Shown here in pieces: positions 6,381-12,945 of a DNA stretch of 13,811 bases (positions within the stretch are counted from its first letter, which is position 1; every line of letters begins with the position of its first letter). A program made the translations under genes and the position numbers. The notes under the pieces are model-generated. The model searched no databases, was not told the origin of the DNA, and saw only the letters and a program-made list of their open reading frames with translations. The stretch covers positions 1-13,811 of the forward strand of contig JAGHDA010000368.1 of assembly GCA_021160185.1 (NCBI GenBank), written 5' to 3'. The DNA is from Verrucomicrobiota bacterium. Its GTDB lineage: Bacteria; Verrucomicrobiota; Verrucomicrobiia; Limisphaerales; CAZBKV01.

Positions 6381-8087
6381 GTGAGTCAAGCTTCACCACC
6401 GATGGTCGATCCTCAAACGCGAGAGCTGCTGGACCGCTTGGTCGAGGCCCGGCAGCTCTCGCCCTTGGATCGGGAGCTCCTGGAAAAGGAGACGGAGGCA
6501 GGAACCGCAAAGGTCCGCTCCGAAGAAGAGGTCCTCCGGTGGCTGGCGGCCCAATACGGCCTTCAGTTCGTCTCTCTAGACAACGTCCAGCCCGACAAGG
6601 AGCTGCTCAAGCAATTCCCGGCCAGGGTGCTGTTGCATGAAGAGCTCCTGCCCCTGCGACGCGTGGACGGCGAAATCGAGGTGGCCGTGGCGCGCCTTTT
6701 CGCCGCGCCGGGACTGGACAGTCTTCGCGCGATCAGCCCCGCTCCCATGCGGCCGGTTCTGGCCACGCGCGAAGCGGTCCAACGGGAGATCAAGAAACAC
6801 CTCGGCGTAGGCGCGGACACCCTCGACAGCTTGGAGGAGGAGTTCGCCCTGCGCGTCATCGAGGAAGAAAACGAGGAACAGACCGATCTGGACAAGGCCG
6901 CCGAGGACGCCTCGATCATCCGCTTCGTCAACCAGCTTTTGGCCGACGCCATCAACCTCCGCGCCACCGACATCCACATCGAGCCTTTCGAGGACGAACT
7001 TCGCATTCGTTACCGCATTGACGGCGTGCTGCAAGAAGTGCCCACGCCGCCCCAGATCAAGCGGTTTCAGCCCGCCATCGTCTCGCGCATCAAGATCCTC
7101 AGCCACCTCAACATCGCCGAAAAACGGCTGCCCCAGGACGGACGCATCAAGATCCGCGTCAAAAAGAGCGAGGTGGACATCCGCATCTCCATCATCCCCA
7201 TGATCCACGGCGAAGCGGTGGTCATGCGGCTGCTGCGACAGGACGCGGGCCTGAAGGGGCTGGAAGATCTGGGGATGGGCGAGCGCGAGGAGCGGGTGTT
7301 CCGGCAGATGCTGCAACTGCCGCACGGAATTGTTCTGGTGACCGGCCCGACCGGAAGCGGCAAGACGACCACTCTCTACAGCGCCCTGAACGAAATCAAC
7401 GACTCGGCCCGCAAGATCATCACAATCGAGGATCCGGTCGAGTACCAGCTCAAAGGCGTCAATCAAATCCAGGTCTCCGAAAAGGCCGGCCTCACGTTTG
7501 CTCGCGGGCTGCGCTCCATTCTCCGCCACGATCCGGACGTAATCCTCATCGGCGAGATCCGCGATCTGGAAACCGCGGAGATCGCGGTCCAATCCTCGCT
7601 CACGGGCCACCTGGTGTTCTCCACCCTCCATACCAACGACGCCCCCAGCGCCGTGACCCGCCTGGTGGACATGCACGTGGAGCCGTACCTGGTCGCCTCT
7701 TCTCTTGAGGCTGTGTTGGCCCAACGGCTGGTGCGCCTGCTTTGTCCCCAGTGCAAACTGCCGGAGGAATCGCCCCGGATTCGCGCCCTCCAGGCTCAGG
7801 AGCCGGCGCTGGCCGACGCCACGATCTACCGCCCGGTCGGATGCCGGGAATGTCGCCAGACCGGCTATCACGGCCGCCATGCGATTTTCGAAATGATGGT
7901 CGTCTCCCCGCGCATCCGGGAACTCGTGCTCCACGGGGCGTCGAGCGTGGAAGTCAAACGGGTTGCCAAGGAAGAAGGGATGCGCACCTTGGTGGAAGAC
8001 GGCTGGCGGCTGGTAAGCCGAGGCATCACCACGCCGGACGAGGTGCTGCGCGTGTCCAAGCGGGAATTCCTCAACGGCGAGGCTTGA
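6381..8087 (+). CDS. gspE: Type II secretion/type IV pilus assembly ATPase GspE (PilB-like)
   Basis: The hexameric cytoplasmic ATPase that drives pseudopilus assembly. The 568-residue product has an N-terminal MshEN/T2SSE_N-type domain (about 10-140) and the N2 region with ATDIHIEP at 195-202 and YRIDGVL at 211-217. The Walker A is GPTGSGKT at 322-329, the Asp box includes TIEDPVEY at 348-355, the Walker B is VILIGEIRD at 387-395, and the His box is TGHLVFSTLHTND at 408-420. A tetracysteine zinc motif is present as C455-x2-C458 and C488-x2-C491. All catalytic elements are intact. The start is uncertain: GTG at 6381 and in-frame ATG at 6402 both lack a clear Shine-Dalgarno. GspE versus PilB cannot be split by sequence alone, but the neighbouring gspG-K genes favour T2SS. 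The gene ends 36 bp before gspF. Confidence 0.95.
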   Translation: MSQASPPMVDPQTRELLDRLVEARQLSPLDRELLEKETEAGTAKVRSEEEVLRWLAAQYGLQFVSLDNVQPDKELLKQFPARVLLHEELLPLRRVDGEIEVAVARLFAAPGLDSLRAISPAPMRPVLATREAVQREIKKHLGVGADTLDSLEEEFALRVIEEENEEQTDLDKAAEDASIIRFVNQLLADAINLRATDIHIEPFEDELRIRYRIDGVLQEVPTPPQIKRFQPAIVSRIKILSHLNIAEKRLPQDGRIKIRVKKSEVDIRISIIPMIHGEAVVMRLLRQDAGLKGLEDLGMGEREERVFRQMLQLPHGIVLVTGPTGSGKTTTLYSALNEINDSARKIITIEDPVEYQLKGVNQIQVSEKAGLTFARGLRSILRHDPDVILIGEIRDLETAEIAVQSSLTGHLVFSTLHTNDAPSAVTRLVDMHVEPYLVASSLEAVLAQRLVRLLCPQCKLPEESPRIRALQAQEPALADATIYRPVGCRECRQTGYHGRHAIFEMMVVSPRIRELVLHGASSVEVKRVAKEEGMRTLVEDGWRLVSRGITTPDEVLRVSKREFLNGEA

Positions 8088-8123
8088 GCCGCCGGGCCGT
8101 TGCCGGCGAGCGCGTTCGAAACA

Positions 8124-9350
8124 ATGCCGCGATTTGCGTACAAAGCCGTTCAAGGCGAGGGCGAGTTAACCGAAGGGATCCTGGAGGCTCCCGGCCGACT
8201 GGAGGCCATGGCTCTACTCGAGCAGCGAGGGCTCCGGCCGGTGAAGATCGCCGAGGAAACGGGCCAGACCAAACCTGAGAGAAGCGGCTTCGCCCTCCCG
8301 TGGAGACGGAATCGGGTTTCCTTCGCCCAGCTGGAGGACTTTACCCGATCGCTCTCCAGCCTCCTGGAAGCGGGGGTGCCGCTGAGTCGAGCCCTCTCCA
8401 TCCTTTCCCAGGAAACCGCTGATCCGGCGGCGGCGAAGAAATGGAAGGAAATCCACGATCTGGTCATCGACGGGGTCTCGCTGGCCGAGGCGATGGCGCG
8501 CTCCCCGGACGTCTTTCCCCAGGTATACGTGGCGATGGTGGAGGCGGGCGAAGCGGGCGGTTTTCTGGAATTGGTGCTGGCGCAGATCGCTGACTTCCAA
8601 GCCCGCGAACGAGAGCTGCGCTCCCGGGTGGCGGCCGCTTTGGTGTACCCCGCCGTGCTTCTTACGCTGGCCACGGGCGTGTTGATTTTCTTGCTAGTGT
8701 TTTTTATCCCCAGGTTCCAGGCGATGTTCTCCGGATTTCAGGCCCGGCTCCCGGCAATCACGCTGGCGATCGTGGGGGCAAGCCATGCGCTTCGCGACTA
8801 CGGGCTCTACATCCTGGGAGGCATTGCGGCCGCCGTCGCCGGAGCGCGGCAGTGGTTCCAATCTGAAACCGGGCGTCGACGATGGGAGAGCTTCCTTTTG
8901 GGGTTGCCGGTGGTCGGCCCCCTCCTCGCCAAGCTGGCGATGGCGCGGTTTGCCCGCATGCTGGGCACGCTGCTCGGGGCGGGGGTGCCGCTGATTCACG
9001 CTTTGGGCGTGGCCCGCCGCTCTCTCGGTTACCAAACGCTTGCCGACGCCGTCTATGAGTCGATGGAGCGGGTGCGCAAAGGCGAGCCGTTGGCGGAAAG
9101 CCTGGCCCGCTGCCGGGAGCTTTTCAGCGGCTCGACGCTGGAGATGATTCGCGTTGCCGAGGAAAGCGGGCGGTTGGACAAGGAGCTGGTCCGCCTGGCG
9201 GGAACGGCCGAAAGCGCGTTGGATCGCCAGCTCAAAATGGCCGTGGCCCTCGCCGAGCCGGCGTTGCTCTTCTTTATCGCAGGGTTCATCGGGACCATCT
9301 TCGTGGGAATGGTGCTCCCGATCTTCACGATGCAGGACTATATTAGGTAA
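8124..9350 (+). CDS. gspF: Inner-membrane platform protein GspF (PilC-like)
   Basis: The polytopic membrane protein around which the ATPase, GspL-like protein and pseudopilus assemble. From ATG 8124 it is 408 residues, the usual length. It has two T2SSF repeats. The first begins near 70 (QLEDFTRSLSSLLEAGVPLSRAL) and contains GEAGG at 142-146. The second begins near 276 (FARMLGTLLGAGVPLIHAL) and contains EESGRLD at 346-352. Three hydrophobic segments lie at about 172-196, 226-241 and 374-401. The N-terminus MPRFAYKAVQGEGELTEG is family-typical, so I reject an in-frame TTG 24 bases upstream. Only a weak GGCGAG lies ahead of the chosen start. Its stop codon overlaps the gspG ribosome-binding site. 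Confidence 0.94.
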   Translation: MPRFAYKAVQGEGELTEGILEAPGRLEAMALLEQRGLRPVKIAEETGQTKPERSGFALPWRRNRVSFAQLEDFTRSLSSLLEAGVPLSRALSILSQETADPAAAKKWKEIHDLVIDGVSLAEAMARSPDVFPQVYVAMVEAGEAGGFLELVLAQIADFQARERELRSRVAAALVYPAVLLTLATGVLIFLLVFFIPRFQAMFSGFQARLPAITLAIVGASHALRDYGLYILGGIAAAVAGARQWFQSETGRRRWESFLLGLPVVGPLLAKLAMARFARMLGTLLGAGVPLIHALGVARRSLGYQTLADAVYESMERVRKGEPLAESLARCRELFSGSTLEMIRVAEESGRLDKELVRLAGTAESALDRQLKMAVALAEPALLFFIAGFIGTIFVGMVLPIFTMQDYIR

Positions 9351-9355
9351 GGAGG
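9349..9355 (+). promoter_or_regulatory. Strong ribosome-binding site of gspG
   Basis: AAGGAGG overlaps the gspF TAA stop (9348-9350) and ends five bases before the gspG ATG. It decides the gspG start against longer open readings from further upstream and is one of the strongest Shine-Dalgarno matches in the window, fitting a subunit needed in excess. Confidence 0.8.
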
Positions 9356-9360
9356 CTCAA

Positions 9361-9822
9361 ATGAACGAAACCGCACGAATCCTGACTCGAAAGCCCAAAG
9401 CCCGCCGACGCGGCGCATTCACCTTGGTGGAGATGCTCCTGGTGCTGGCCATCCTGGCCACACTCGCGGCGTTGATCTTCCCCCGCTTCGCCGGCAGAAG
9501 CCGCCAAGCCAAAGTGACCGCCGCCCGCACCCAGATCGCCAACCTGGAAATGGCGATCGACGCGTTTGAAGTGGACAACGGCTTCTACCCTCAAAGCCTG
9601 GAAGACCTGATCCAACAACCGGCCAACGCTCCTGATTGGCGCGGTCCTTATCTCAAAAAGGGGCTCCCCCTCGATCCTTGGGGCCAGGAGTACATCTACC
9701 AATACCCCGGCCGCTACAACCCAGACAGCTACGATCTCATGTCGATGGGGCCTGACGGTCGGGTCGGAGGCGGAGACGATGTCACCAATTGGGAGCAACA
9801 ACAACCACGCCAAACGCGCTGA
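9361..9822 (+). CDS. gspG: Major pseudopilin GspG
   Basis: The main subunit of the T2SS pseudopilus; 153 residues. A class III signal is present: a basic leader of about 19 residues ending RRRGA, then F20-T-L-V-E24, with the conserved Glu at +5 and a hydrophobic helix to about 40. The residue at -1 is Ala (A19) rather than the usual Gly. The C-terminal half has the GspG signature WRGPYLKKGLPLDPWGQEY (93-111), PGRYNPDSYDL and SMGPDGRVGGGDD (128-140). In studied GspG proteins this region forms a calcium site. The start is fixed by a strong AAGGAGG (9349-9355) ending five bases before ATG. The last 44 bases overlap gspH. Confidence 0.95.
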   Translation: MNETARILTRKPKARRRGAFTLVEMLLVLAILATLAALIFPRFAGRSRQAKVTAARTQIANLEMAIDAFEVDNGFYPQSLEDLIQQPANAPDWRGPYLKKGLPLDPWGQEYIYQYPGRYNPDSYDLMSMGPDGRVGGGDDVTNWEQQQPRQTR

Positions 9823-10351
9823 GGCGGAACGCCCCAACGGCGGCTTCACCTTGATCGAACTGATCCTGGTGATGGCCCTGCTGCTCATCGTGCTTGCCAT
9901 CGCCGCGCCCTCGCTCTCCAGGTTCGCCTCCGCCCGCGATCTGGAGGCCGAGGCGGATCGCTTGGTGGCCGTGCTCCAATTCACCCAGAATCAGGCCGTC
10001 TCCACCGGCATCCCGATGCGAGTCATATTGGATCCCGACGCCGGCCAATACTGGATCGAGCCCCACACCGGATTTGAAACAGCAGAAGACCGGTTTTTTT
10101 TCTACGAACTCCAAAACGGGGTGCGCTTTGTCCTGAATCAACGCAATCGCTCCGGAACCGATTGGACGATCAAATTCTATCCGGACGGGACCCCGGCGGA
10201 AGAAAGCCTGACCGACATCGGACTTGAAGACCGGCGCGGACGACGGATCTACGTCGTCTACTCCCTCTCGAGCATGGCTTACGAACCGGTGAAGGAGGAA
10301 GACTATGACGCGTTTCGTGCAGTCGGCGCGGCGCAATCGCTTCGGCCGTAA
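9779..10351 (+). CDS. gspH: Minor pseudopilin GspH
   Basis: A 190-residue prepilin-like protein of the pseudopilus tip complex. The leader ends NGG22 and is followed by F23-T-L-I-E27, giving Gly at -1 and Glu at +5. The hydrophobic helix runs to about 44. Residues 45-100 (RDLEAEADRLVAVLQFTQNQAVSTGIPMRVILD) show the GspH/FimT pattern of a long helix entering the beta domain. No start codon lies nearer the cleavage site, so the gene must begin at ATG 9779, inside gspG. GGAGGCGGAG just upstream (within 9765-9775) supports this. It overlaps gspG by 44 bases and gspI by 47, both unusually long. The first 20 residues are mostly polar and encoded out of frame within gspG's C-terminus. Confidence 0.9.
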   Translation: MSPIGSNNNHAKRAEAERPNGGFTLIELILVMALLLIVLAIAAPSLSRFASARDLEAEADRLVAVLQFTQNQAVSTGIPMRVILDPDAGQYWIEPHTGFETAEDRFFFYELQNGVRFVLNQRNRSGTDWTIKFYPDGTPAEESLTDIGLEDRRGRRIYVVYSLSSMAYEPVKEEDYDAFRAVGAAQSLRP

Positions 10352-10754
10352 CGGGTTCACCTTCGCCGAAGTCCTAGCGGCCATGGTCTTTATGGCCATC
10401 CTCATTCCCGCGGTGATCGAAGGGCTCATGATCGCCAACCGCTCCGCCGAAGTGGTTGAGCGCAGAGCCATCGCCGCGCGTCTGGCCGCCAATCTCCTCA
10501 ACGAAACGGTCGTTACCGGAGATTGGGAAAGCGGAGTCAACTCCGGCGACTTCGGCGAAGAATGGCCCGGGTTCCGATGGGAAATGAACCAGACCGCATG
10601 GGCCGGCGACGTGGCTGCCGGGATGGAAGAACTAACCGTTGTGGTCTATTACCCCGTCCAGGGCCGGGAGCATTTCGTTCAACTTGCCACCCTCGTCGCT
10701 CCGGAAGGAACGGTGGTAACTTCAGAGGAGGAAACATCCTCGACCGCGCCATGA
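10305..10754 (+). CDS. gspI: Minor pseudopilin GspI
   Basis: A 149-residue prepilin-like protein; in known systems GspI nucleates the tip complex with GspJ and GspK. The class III signal ends RNG17 and continues F18-T-F-A-E22 with Glu at +5, then a hydrophobic helix to about 40 and the GspI-like ANRSAEVVERRAIAARLAANLL stretch spread over about 44-65. AAGGAGGA (10293-10300), four bases before the ATG, fixes the start within gspH. The stop overlaps the gspJ start as ATGA (10751-10754). It is slightly longer than typical GspI, with an acidic Ser/Thr-rich end. Confidence 0.9.
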   Translation: MTRFVQSARRNRFGRNGFTFAEVLAAMVFMAILIPAVIEGLMIANRSAEVVERRAIAARLAANLLNETVVTGDWESGVNSGDFGEEWPGFRWEMNQTAWAGDVAAGMEELTVVVYYPVQGREHFVQLATLVAPEGTVVTSEEETSSTAP

Positions 10755-11587
10755 AACTCGGCCGAACCGCCTCAGCTCAAACCGCCGCCGCGGGGTTCAC
10801 CCTGATTGAGATTCTCCTCGCGGCCATGGCTTTTGCGGTTCTGCTCGCCGCGTTGAACACGGTATTCGTCTCCGGCCTGCGCCTGCGCCGGGAAGCGGCC
10901 GCGCGCCTCAAAGAGGTCCAGCGGCGTCATATGGCGCAGCAAATTTTGGAAACTGACCTCCGGAGCGCCATCGTGACCGGCGGCATCCTCGGCGTCTCGC
11001 CAACCCTGGAAACCCAACGCGCAGGCTACGGCGTGTCGGACCGACTGGAGTTGATCGCCGCCTCTGGAACAGTGGTCGAAGACCAGCCGTGGGGCGAACT
11101 TCAACGCATAAGCTACTACCTCCTCTCCCCGGATGAAGCAGCCCGCTACGGGTTCCAGCCTCCCGACACCAACGCCCTTTCCGGCTACGTTCTGGTCCGC
11201 GGCGTTCAACGCAACCTCCTGGCTCCCGTGGAAGAAGAGCCCGAGCCCCGCCCGCTGATCTGGAACGTCGATCAGTTCGACGTGAGCTTTTACGACGGCG
11301 AACAGTGGGTGGAAGATTGGGCCTCCACAAGCGAGGAAGAAACCCCGGAGCCTCCGCTCCTGACCCGGGTGCGAATCGACTTCACACAAAATCTCAACGA
11401 GGACTGGGCGCGCAGACCGCTGGAAATCGTCGAGCCATGGGGCGGGAAACCTTTCGTCAAACAAACCGCGGAAACCGACGCCTCCGGCGCGGATCAGCCG
11501 AACCCGCCCGAAGGCGGCCAAGAGGGCCAAGCGCCTCCGGGGGGCCAGCAGCCCCCCTCAGGCGGCCCCGGAGGAGGCAAGCCATGA
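10751..11587 (+). CDS. gspJ: Minor pseudopilin GspJ with Pro/Gly-rich tail
   Basis: A 278-residue prepilin-like protein of the tip complex. The leader ends AAAG15, followed by F16-T-L-I-E20 (Gly at -1, Glu at +5), then a hydrophobic helix to about 42. The globular domain carries the GspJ-type pattern IWNVDQFDVSFYDGEQWVEDW spread over 170-190. Residues 241-278 form a low-complexity tail of Gly, Pro, Gln and Glu, probably disordered, that I would not expect in classical GspJ. The start is the ATGA overlap with gspI. A GAGGAGGA stretch lies about 18 bases upstream, too far for normal use, and can pair with TCCTC at 10737-10741. Translation is therefore probably by coupling. The gene ends with another ATGA overlap, into gspK. 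Confidence 0.9.
   Translation: MKLGRTASAQTAAAGFTLIEILLAAMAFAVLLAALNTVFVSGLRLRREAAARLKEVQRRHMAQQILETDLRSAIVTGGILGVSPTLETQRAGYGVSDRLELIAASGTVVEDQPWGELQRISYYLLSPDEAARYGFQPPDTNALSGYVLVRGVQRNLLAPVEEEPEPRPLIWNVDQFDVSFYDGEQWVEDWASTSEEETPEPPLLTRVRIDFTQNLNEDWARRPLEIVEPWGGKPFVKQTAETDASGADQPNPPEGGQEGQAPPGGQQPPSGGPGGGKP
11570..11577 (+). promoter_or_regulatory. Ribosome-binding site of gspK inside the gspJ tail
   Basis: GGAGGAGG (within 11570-11578) lies about six bases before the gspK ATG at 11584. It is encoded by the Gly-Gly codons of the GspJ tail. It selects the gspK start over a much longer open reading of the same frame that begins near 11305. Confidence 0.7.
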
Positions 11588-12945
11588 GCCGAAACCCGAG
11601 CCAACTTGCTCGCGCGCGAAGCGACCGCGCCTCGGTGCTCATCATCGTGCTGTGGGTCTCGCTTACCTTGGTCACGCTTACCCTCCTTTTCGGCCAGTCG
11701 GTCATGCTCAGCTACCGGGCCTGCGACAACGCCTTGGCTCGCGAGCAGGCCCTCCAGGCCGCCGACGGAGCCGTCCGTTACGTGACCAATCTCCTGGCCA
11801 ACGCGGACGAGCCGGGCGTGTTTCCTTCCACGGATCAATACGAGGCCGAGGATCTTCCCGTGGGCGAAGCGAGACTCTGGCTCATCGGCCGCGACCCGGA
11901 GGAGACCTTGAACGAGACGACGCCCTACTTCGGCCTGGTGGACGAAGCCTCGAAACTCAACCTGAACACCGCCACGGCGGAGATGTTGGAGAAGCTCCCC
12001 GGCATGACGCCGGAACTGGCCGCGGCAATCGTCGATTGGCGCGACGAAGACGACGAACCCAGCCCCGATGGCGCGGAGTCCCAAGCCTATGAACTGGGCG
12101 ACAATGCCTACACCTGTAAAAACGGCCCCTTCGAGTCGGTCGAAGAGCTGGCCCTGGTCCAAGGGTGCACTTGGGAAATCCTGTACGGAGAAGACGCCAA
12201 TCGAAACGGCGTCCTGGACCCCAATGAGAACGACGGGGACGCCTCCTGGCCCCCGGACGACAGGGACGGCGTCCTTGATCCGGGGATCATCGAATATCTG
12301 ACCGTCTGGTCCCGGGAGCCCAACACCCAAAGCGACGGCTCGCCCCGCATCAACGTCAACGGAAACCGGTCACAACTCGTTCAACTGCTCACCGAAAAGC
12401 TTGGCGAATCCAAAGCCAACCAGGCCGTTCAACAAATCGGCAACAACACCCAGTTCCGCAGCGCGCTCGAATTCTTCATCCGGAGCGGCCTGGATCCGGA
12501 AGACTTCGCCCAAATCGAGGATGCTATCACCGTAACCAACGCTTCCCAATTGGAAGGCCTCGTCAACGTGGCCACCGCCTCGGAAACCGTCCTGGCCTGC
12601 CTGCCGGGCATGGACGAAGCCAAGGCTTCCCAGCTCGTGGCCCACCGCTCGAGCCTTTCCGAAGATCAGCTCAACAGCGTGGCCTGGGTGGCGGAAGCGT
12701 TGGACGCCCAGGACGCCGTCGCCATCGGCCCATGGATCACCGCCAGAAGCTACCAAATAAGCGTCGACGCCGCCGCAGTCGGGCGTAACGGGCGCGGCTA
12801 TGCGCGCGTCTTGACTGTTGTGGATCTGAGCGGGGAAACGCCCGAAATTGTCTATCGGAAAGACCTCAGCGCCCTGGGCTGGGCGTTGGGGCAGGCAGTC
12901 TTGGACCAAACAGCGGGCTCAACCGCCTTTGCCGCCGCGCCATGA
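11584..12945 (+). CDS. gspK: Minor pseudopilin GspK
   Basis: The large tip pseudopilin, 453 residues. As in known GspK, the leader ends without a Gly-Phe junction and there is no Glu at +5. Residues 15-40 (RASVLIIVLWVSLTLVTLTL onward) form the hydrophobic helix. SKLNLNTATAEMLEKLPGM (123-141) opens the T2SSK SAM-like/helix-hairpin-helix domain, and a second, similar segment occurs at 324-356 (VNVATASETVLACLPGMDEA). Between them, at 204-215, is an EF-hand-like loop with D204, N206, N208, G209, D212 and E215. A degenerate D-x-D-G-x-L-D copy follows at 226-232. GspK of E. coli is known to bind calcium. The start is set by ATGA overlap with gspJ and the strong upstream ribosome-binding site. The stop overlaps the next ATG (12942-12945). 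Confidence 0.92.
   Translation: MSRNPSQLARARSDRASVLIIVLWVSLTLVTLTLLFGQSVMLSYRACDNALAREQALQAADGAVRYVTNLLANADEPGVFPSTDQYEAEDLPVGEARLWLIGRDPEETLNETTPYFGLVDEASKLNLNTATAEMLEKLPGMTPELAAAIVDWRDEDDEPSPDGAESQAYELGDNAYTCKNGPFESVEELALVQGCTWEILYGEDANRNGVLDPNENDGDASWPPDDRDGVLDPGIIEYLTVWSREPNTQSDGSPRINVNGNRSQLVQLLTEKLGESKANQAVQQIGNNTQFRSALEFFIRSGLDPEDFAQIEDAITVTNASQLEGLVNVATASETVLACLPGMDEAKASQLVAHRSSLSEDQLNSVAWVAEALDAQDAVAIGPWITARSYQISVDAAAVGRNGRGYARVLTVVDLSGETPEIVYRKDLSALGWALGQAVLDQTAGSTAFAAAP
12193..12228 (+). other. EF-hand-like calcium loop in GspK
   Basis: These codons encode DANRNGVLDPNE (GspK 204-215). It satisfies the 12-residue EF-hand loop: oxygen ligands at positions 1, 3, 5 and 9, Gly at 6, a hydrophobic residue at 8 and Glu at 12. 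A weaker D-R-D-G-V-L-D copy is encoded at 12259-12279. Calcium binding is inferred from pattern alone. Confidence 0.6.

Noticed and set aside
6576..8153. Open frame of 525 codons on the minus strand across gspE
   Set aside because: It is exactly antisense to gspE, which has every ATPase motif. Long antisense open frames are expected in G+C-rich coding DNA, and this translation has no recognisable domain.
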